Source: JBGPIK01 sp041484845
Lineage (GTDB): Bacteria > Desulfobacterota > Binatia > UBA9968
NCBI GenBank assembly: GCA_041484845.1
Contig: JBGPIK010000252.1
Location: 1 to 9,930 of the forward strand
Length of the DNA: 9,930 nucleotides
Reading direction: 5' to 3'
Positions 7,609-9,930 of the stretch are shown one piece after another (the first letter of the stretch is position 1; every line of letters begins with the position of its first letter). The position numbers and the translations under genes were made by a program. Under the pieces are notes generated by a model. It was not told the origin of the DNA. It searched no databases and saw nothing but the letters and a program-made list of their open reading frames with translations.

Positions 7609-7897
7609 GAGTATAGAGTTTCTCCCGCGTCCACCCGCGTCCCGCAACGGCTGTCCGCATTAATGCGAGGTCAGGTGAGGTTTCGCGCTGTCTTTGTCTG
7701 CGGGTAGCCTGATTGAACAATCGTAGCCGGAGCGAAGGGTCATCTTTTTTTCTAGCGCTCCGCTTCTTGGCCGCAGGTATGACTCGCATGGCGTCGCCGG
7801 AAATCTCCCAATTGATTTCGTCTCCTGGCCTGATGCCGAGCTGCTCCGCTATTGCCTTGGGAAGGGTAACTTGCAGCTTGCTGGTCACTTTGCTCAT
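7586..7897 (-). CDS. AbrB/MazE-family antitoxin
   Basis: 103-residue DNA-binding antitoxin for the PIN toxin downstream. Residues 1-41 form a swapped-hairpin AbrB domain (KVTSKLQVTLPKAIAEQLGI, then RPGDEINWEI). The basic tail, with RLRLFNQATRRQRQRE and RGWTREKLYTRGGTDRH, resembles toxin-binding tails of AbrB antitoxins associated with PIN toxins. The stop codon lies inside the first codons of the toxin gene, the standard overlapping antitoxin-toxin order. The ATG at 7897 is only about two bases from AAGGA and the best promoter is very close, so the mRNA may be almost leaderless. An inverted repeat in the promoter is a likely site for autorepression. Confidence 0.88.
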   Translation of the reverse strand: MSKVTSKLQVTLPKAIAEQLGIRPGDEINWEISGDAMRVIPAAKKRSARKKDDPSLRLRLFNQATRRQRQRETSPDLALMRTAVAGRGWTREKLYTRGGTDRH

Positions 7898-7903
7898 ATC
7901 CTT

Positions 7904-7931
7904 ACTCTAACAAGGATGAGTTCCTTGTCAA
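7904..7931 (-). promoter_or_regulatory. Promoter with embedded operator for the AbrB-PIN operon
   Basis: On the minus strand a perfect TTGACA (7931-7926) is followed after 16 bp by TAGAGT (7909-7904), four of six at -10. The spacer contains a perfect 7-bp inverted repeat, ACAAGGA (7910-7916) and TCCTTGT (7922-7928) with a 5-bp centre. A further ATCCTT/AAGGAT pair (7898-7903 and 7912-7917) reaches up to the start codon. The operator position would let a bound AbrB dimer block RNA polymerase, as expected for antitoxin autoregulation. Confidence 0.6.
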
Positions 7932-8034
7932 TACAGGTCATATCCTCGCCGGCTTGTGGGACTCCGCCCGCATCAACCGACCGCTCGCGACGCGGGTAAT
8001 ACCGCGCCTGGCAGCCGAGCCGCTCGGCTGATGA

Positions 8035-8175
8035 TGGAGAGAGTAGATCAGACGTGACGGTGAAGAAGCAACCTTCATTTGGGCAATTTCAGAAGGCTGA
8101 CATGAGATGCTGAATGCCCGAATTAAGCGAAACATTCACAGGCGCGCAAAGGTAAAGATTTGACCCTCAGCCTTG
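8035..8175. repeat. Direct repeat, right copy (B)
   Basis: Second copy of the repeat found at 7006-7148, in direct orientation, so the two bracket the AbrB-PIN module. It starts TGGAGAGAGTAGAT and carries the same 26-bp block near its right end (8140-8165). The 5-bp stem is kept with a changed base pair: CCTTC (8072-8076) with GAAGG (8092-8096). The stretch between the antitoxin promoter and this copy (7932-8034) holds no convincing gene. Confidence 0.8.
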
Positions 8176-8215
8176 TACAGGCGCGCAAAGGTAAAGATTT
8201 GACCCTCAGCCTTGT
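8138..8215. repeat. Perfect 39-bp tandem duplication
   Basis: Two adjacent, identical 39-bp units (8138-8176 and 8177-8215) made of the right end of repeat B: ACAGGCGCGC, the AAAGGTAAAGATTTGACC block and CTCAGCCTTGT. Repeat A has one unit only. The duplication ends exactly where the LLM C-terminal fragment begins. Being perfect, it is probably recent. Confidence 0.9.
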
Positions 8216-8517
8216 ACGCCGACAACGTCTGGCGCGGCGACTCGGTCACGACCGACGATCTTCCACGCTTTACCGAGAGCTTCGCTTATAGTCCCGGAGG
8301 CCTTACCTTAAAGAGGCGCGACGAATGGGGAACTTCACTCATCGGCAGCCCTGAGACCGTATTAAGAAAGGCGCGTCAAGTCGTTGCGACGGTGCGGCCC
8401 AACAGCTTGGTCGGCATGTTCAGCTTCGGCGCCCTGAGCCACTCACAAGTGATGCATTCGATCGAGCTATTCGCAACGCAAGTGATGCGGGGGCTATCAG
8501 CAGAGACGCTCGATTGA
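8216..8517 (+). pseudogene. 3' remnant of LLM class flavin-dependent oxidoreductase
   Basis: About 100 codons, open from 8203 and ending at TGA 8515-8517, read YADNVWRGDS onward to GSPETVLRKARQVV, VGMFSFGALSHSQVMHSIELFATQVM and a short tail. The order (G-[ST]-P-E-x-V, then FxFGxLxHxxVMxSxELFA) is the C-terminal signature of luciferase-like flavin monooxygenases. There is no start codon with a ribosome site; the frame runs out of repeat B, and a TTG at 8212 belongs to the repeat. With the 14-codon N-terminal remnant at 6967 it represents the far end of one disrupted gene. No internal stop or frameshift is seen, in keeping with recent loss. Confidence 0.8.
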
Positions 8518-8578
8518 AGACAGAGAGAGCAGGTTAGGGCCGAGTTTTGCGAGTCACGAAATCGGCATGCTTTTTCAT

Positions 8579-8752
8579 TTAGATTTCGGGGGCACCGCTG
8601 ACCCTCCCTTCCAATCCATGGGTAGTTTCCTTGCGCTCGATGGGCAGCATCAACCCTCGGCTGTAATCGGCAAAACCACCGTGGCGGTCGCGGTGACCCA
8701 GGACATCGCAAAGCTGTTTGATGTAGCGTTCAAATTCGCTAAGCTTTGGCAT
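8579..8752 (-). pseudogene. Truncated IS701-like transposase (N-terminus only)
   Basis: The 57-codon frame starts at ATG 8752 with a near-perfect AGGAGGTGA (8767-8759) six bases upstream. MPKLSEFERYIKQLCDVLGH followed by DRHGGFADYSRGLMLPIER is the N-terminus I recognise from IS701-family DDE transposases. Similarity ends at about residue 41-47; the frame then reads a few unrelated residues to TAA (8581-8579). The catalytic domain is absent, so no transposition activity can come from it. The likely IS end lies upstream on this strand (8767-8830), where ACACAG (8804-8809) and CTGTGT (8823-8828) form an inverted repeat, but no terminal repeat pair can be defined. It points to insertion and decay next to the ruined LLM gene. 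Confidence 0.72.
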
Positions 8753-8818
8753 GGATATTCACCTCCTACACGAATTTCCATGCATAATACCATGAATTTA
8801 TTGACACAGTAATACTAG

Positions 8819-9121
8819 CTGGCTGTGTGGTAAATAAGTCAATTCTACATGCCAGACCCAATCCCGGAAGCTGAAGAGGATTAGATGAGGGTGGCAGGTT
8901 CGGCAGGCCGAACGGCGGCACTGAGCGGAAAACGACAACGGGTCAACAGGTTCGTGTAAGCGTCAGAGCAGGATTGTCATGAAAATCAGGCTAGACCCCA
9001 ACTCTGCGTTTATGGATTGTTGAGTAGCTGGACTTGTTCTGACCGTGCAGCTGGCCTGAATCTCGACGAAGATCATTCACGAGTGCTTGATCATGGCCGT
9101 GTTTACCTTTACGATTGTCTC
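8819..9121. other. Stretch without a recognisable gene
   Basis: No convincing coding region lies here. Visible items are a perfect small hairpin GTTCGG-CAGG-CCGAAC (8898-8913), a very short frame at 8979 (MKIRLDPNSAFMDC then TGA) that could be the ruined start of a gene, and two other mini-frames at 8849 and 8885 with no family likeness. The right end contains the possible promoter of the DUF433 gene. The composition and broken frames fit decayed mobile-element surroundings. Confidence 0.5.
9087..9115 (+). promoter_or_regulatory. Possible promoter of the DUF433-DUF5615 module
   Basis: TTGATC (9087-9092; four of six at -35) and TACGAT (9110-9115; four of six at -10) are 17 bp apart. The -10 ends six bases before the ATG at 9122, so the transcript would begin at or next to the start codon. 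This fits the absence of a Shine-Dalgarno sequence there. Confidence 0.35.
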
Positions 9122-9346
9122 ATGAACTACCAAGACATCATCACCATCGAACCTGGGAAGCGCGGTGGCAAACCATGCATTCGGGGGATGAGGATTACTG
9201 TCTATGATATTCTAGAATATCTCGCCTCCGGAATGTCGCATCAAGAAATTCTCGAAGACTTTCCTTATCTGACCGAGGAAGACATTCTTGCGTGTCTAGG
9301 GTACGCCGCCGACCGTGAAAAACGCCAGCTCATTCTGGGAGCATGA
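9122..9346 (+). CDS. DUF433 domain antitoxin (VapB45-like)
   Basis: 74-residue protein covering a complete DUF433 domain: a short N-terminal strand (DIITIEPGKRGGKPCIRGMRI), then a helix-turn-helix part (TVYDILEYLASG, SHQEILEDFPYLTEEDILACL) and AADREK near the end. Such proteins are the antitoxins of DUF5615 PIN-like toxins and probably bind their own promoter. The ATG at 9122 begins the conserved domain; the frame is open upstream to 9017, but those codons show no family likeness. No Shine-Dalgarno sequence precedes the ATG. The stop overlaps the toxin start as ATGA (9343-9346), so toxin translation is coupled to this gene. Confidence 0.88.
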   Translation: MNYQDIITIEPGKRGGKPCIRGMRITVYDILEYLASGMSHQEILEDFPYLTEEDILACLGYAADREKRQLILGA

Positions 9347-9671
9347 AACTGCTCTTTGATCAGAACCTGTCACCGCGGCTTGTCATTCGGCTGGCAGATC
9401 TTTTCCCGGACTCGAACCATGTTTACGCTTTCGATCTCGATCGTGCGCAAGACCATGAGGTCTACGAGTATGCACCGAAGGGTTTATGCTGGTGACAAAG
9501 GATGCTGATTTCGGCGAGTTAAATGTGCTTCGCGGATCTCCACCGAAGGTTGTCTGGATTCGTCGGGGTAATTGCTCCACCGCGACAATTGAGGAAATTC
9601 TTCGGCGGCGCTACGACGATATTATGACTTTAGAATCAGACTCCACGAAGGGCGTATTAACGTTGTTTTGA
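9343..9671 (+). pseudogene. DUF5615 PIN-like toxin (VapC45-like), frameshifted
   Basis: The first frame (9343-9495) reads MKLLFDQNLSPRLVIRLADL through DHEVYEYA and then PKGLCW before TGA. The rest of the family sequence continues in the -1 frame from ATG 9486: MLVTKDADFGELNVLRGSPP, VVWIRRGNCSTATIEEIL and ending GVLTLF (TGA 9669-9671). Together they give about 109 residues, normal for DUF5615 RNase-like toxins, with the acidic residues of FDQN and TKDADF in place. The break lies at 9475-9486. One lost base (for example in a CGC codon at 9475) explains it most simply. However, 9480-9486 is G_GGT_TTA in the zero frame, a true X_XXY_YYZ slip heptamer that would join the frames at exactly the right point. 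The gene overlaps the DUF433 stop by four bases. Confidence 0.8.
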
Positions 9672-9740
9672 GAGAAGCCAACGATCAACTGCGTGCGGTA
9701 GAATCCAAGATGGCCGAGGGAATAAATTAGGTTAGGAATT

Positions 9741-9804
9741 GGGGGTCCGACTTTTATTTCCCGATTTTCTTTGCAGATTGTTGTGATGTAAAAGTCTGAC
9801 CCTC
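9741..9804. repeat. Imperfect inverted repeat resembling the end of repeats A/B
   Basis: The left arm (9741-9759) and right arm (9786-9804, ATGTAAAAGTCTGACCCTC) are complementary at 15 of 19 positions around a 26-nt loop. The right arm plus AAGCCT resembles the terminal GTAAAGATTTGACCCTCAGCCT of the repeat beside the LLM 3' fragment. The structure lies 69 bp after the DUF5615 frame and could be a mobile-element end or a 3' hairpin for the module. Confidence 0.6.
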
Positions 9805-9930
9805 AAGCCTACCCTGAGCGCCGCGAAGCGAGGTCGAAGGAAAACGGTGGAACGTTTTGAACGTCTGGAACGGGCTGCATATTAGTCAGGAGAGAGCGGC
9901 GCGGTGCGGCGGGGCCTAGAGCTGTCATTT
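9805..9930. other. Terminal stretch without a gene; short repeats
   Basis: No coding region is seen up to the window edge. CCCTGAGCGCCGCGAAGCG followed by AGGTCGAAGG (9812-9840) looks like the dispersed CCCTGAGC...GTCGAAGG type of repeat found in many environmental genomes. Three close TG(G)AACG units follow (9848-9854, 9858-9863, 9866-9872). AGTCAGGAGAGAG near 9886 contains a Shine-Dalgarno-like AGGAG, but no start codon follows within the window at a useful distance. Confidence 0.4.

Noticed and set aside
7609..7647. TTG start at 7647 for the PIN toxin
   Set aside because: It would add a Gly/Arg-rich segment before the conserved first strand; GTG at 7608 gives the usual PIN start.
7942..8031. 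Open plus-strand stretch reading ILAGLWDSARINRPLATRV and on to EPLG, then stop
   Set aside because: It looks protein-like, but no start or family can be assigned and it overlaps the antitoxin promoter; it may be a gene tail or chance.
8138..8215. Possible CRISPR-like repeat units
   Set aside because: The two 39-bp units abut directly with no spacer, and there are only two; no cas genes are present.
8567..8812. An 81-codon plus-strand frame
   Set aside because: It is antisense to the recognised transposase N-terminus with its strong ribosome site; no likeness of its own.
9017..9121. Upstream start adding 35 residues to the DUF433 protein
   Set aside because: The added residues do not resemble the family, which normally begins at the ATG at 9122.

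Overview
The window looks like a chromosomal piece of an uncultured environmental Gram-negative bacterium (soil, sediment or groundwater type) of moderately high GC. The mix of a decaheme c-type cytochrome, a zinc alcohol dehydrogenase, a prolyl oligopeptidase, a luciferase-like flavin monooxygenase remnant and several AbrB/PIN and DUF433/DUF5615 toxin-antitoxin genes would suit Binatota, Rokubacteria or other deltaproteobacteria-like lineages. That placement is inference; no rRNA, tRNA or other phylogenetic marker is present.

Left half (1-5946), metabolic block read on the minus strand: a structured inverted-repeat element (45-196) lies just beyond the 3' end of an OmcA/MtrC-like decaheme cytochrome (218-2269). 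Upstream of it come a zinc-type alcohol dehydrogenase (2413-3507) and an S9A prolyl oligopeptidase (3714-5774). The three share a strand, but the gaps of 143 and 206 bp and a good promoter candidate in front of the cytochrome suggest separate transcription units. A 172-bp divergent intergenic region separates this block from plus-strand genes.

Right half (5947-9930), accessory region: an alpha/beta hydrolase (5947-6798) is followed by the first 14 codons of a luciferase-like (LLM) flavin oxidoreductase with a strong ribosome binding site (6967). That gene is broken. Its last ~100 codons reappear at 8216-8517, and the ~1.2 kb between holds an AbrB-PIN toxin-antitoxin pair (minus strand) bracketed by two diverged direct repeats of ~140 bp (7006-7148 and 8035-8175), the second ending in a perfect 39-bp tandem duplication. 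Beyond it lie a truncated IS701-like transposase (8579-8752), a ~300-bp stretch without a recognisable gene, and a second toxin-antitoxin pair: a DUF433 antitoxin (9122-9346) and a DUF5615 PIN-like toxin (9343-9671), joined by an ATGA overlap, with the toxin frame shifted once at a G_GGT_TTA heptamer. The end of the window holds a hairpin whose arm resembles the end of the repeats around the first toxin-antitoxin pair.

The most interesting signals are the toxin-antitoxin cassette between direct repeats inside a monooxygenase gene, the similar motif beside the second module, the frameshifted DUF5615 toxin, and a decaheme cytochrome that has no lipobox and no cysteine outside its heme motifs.
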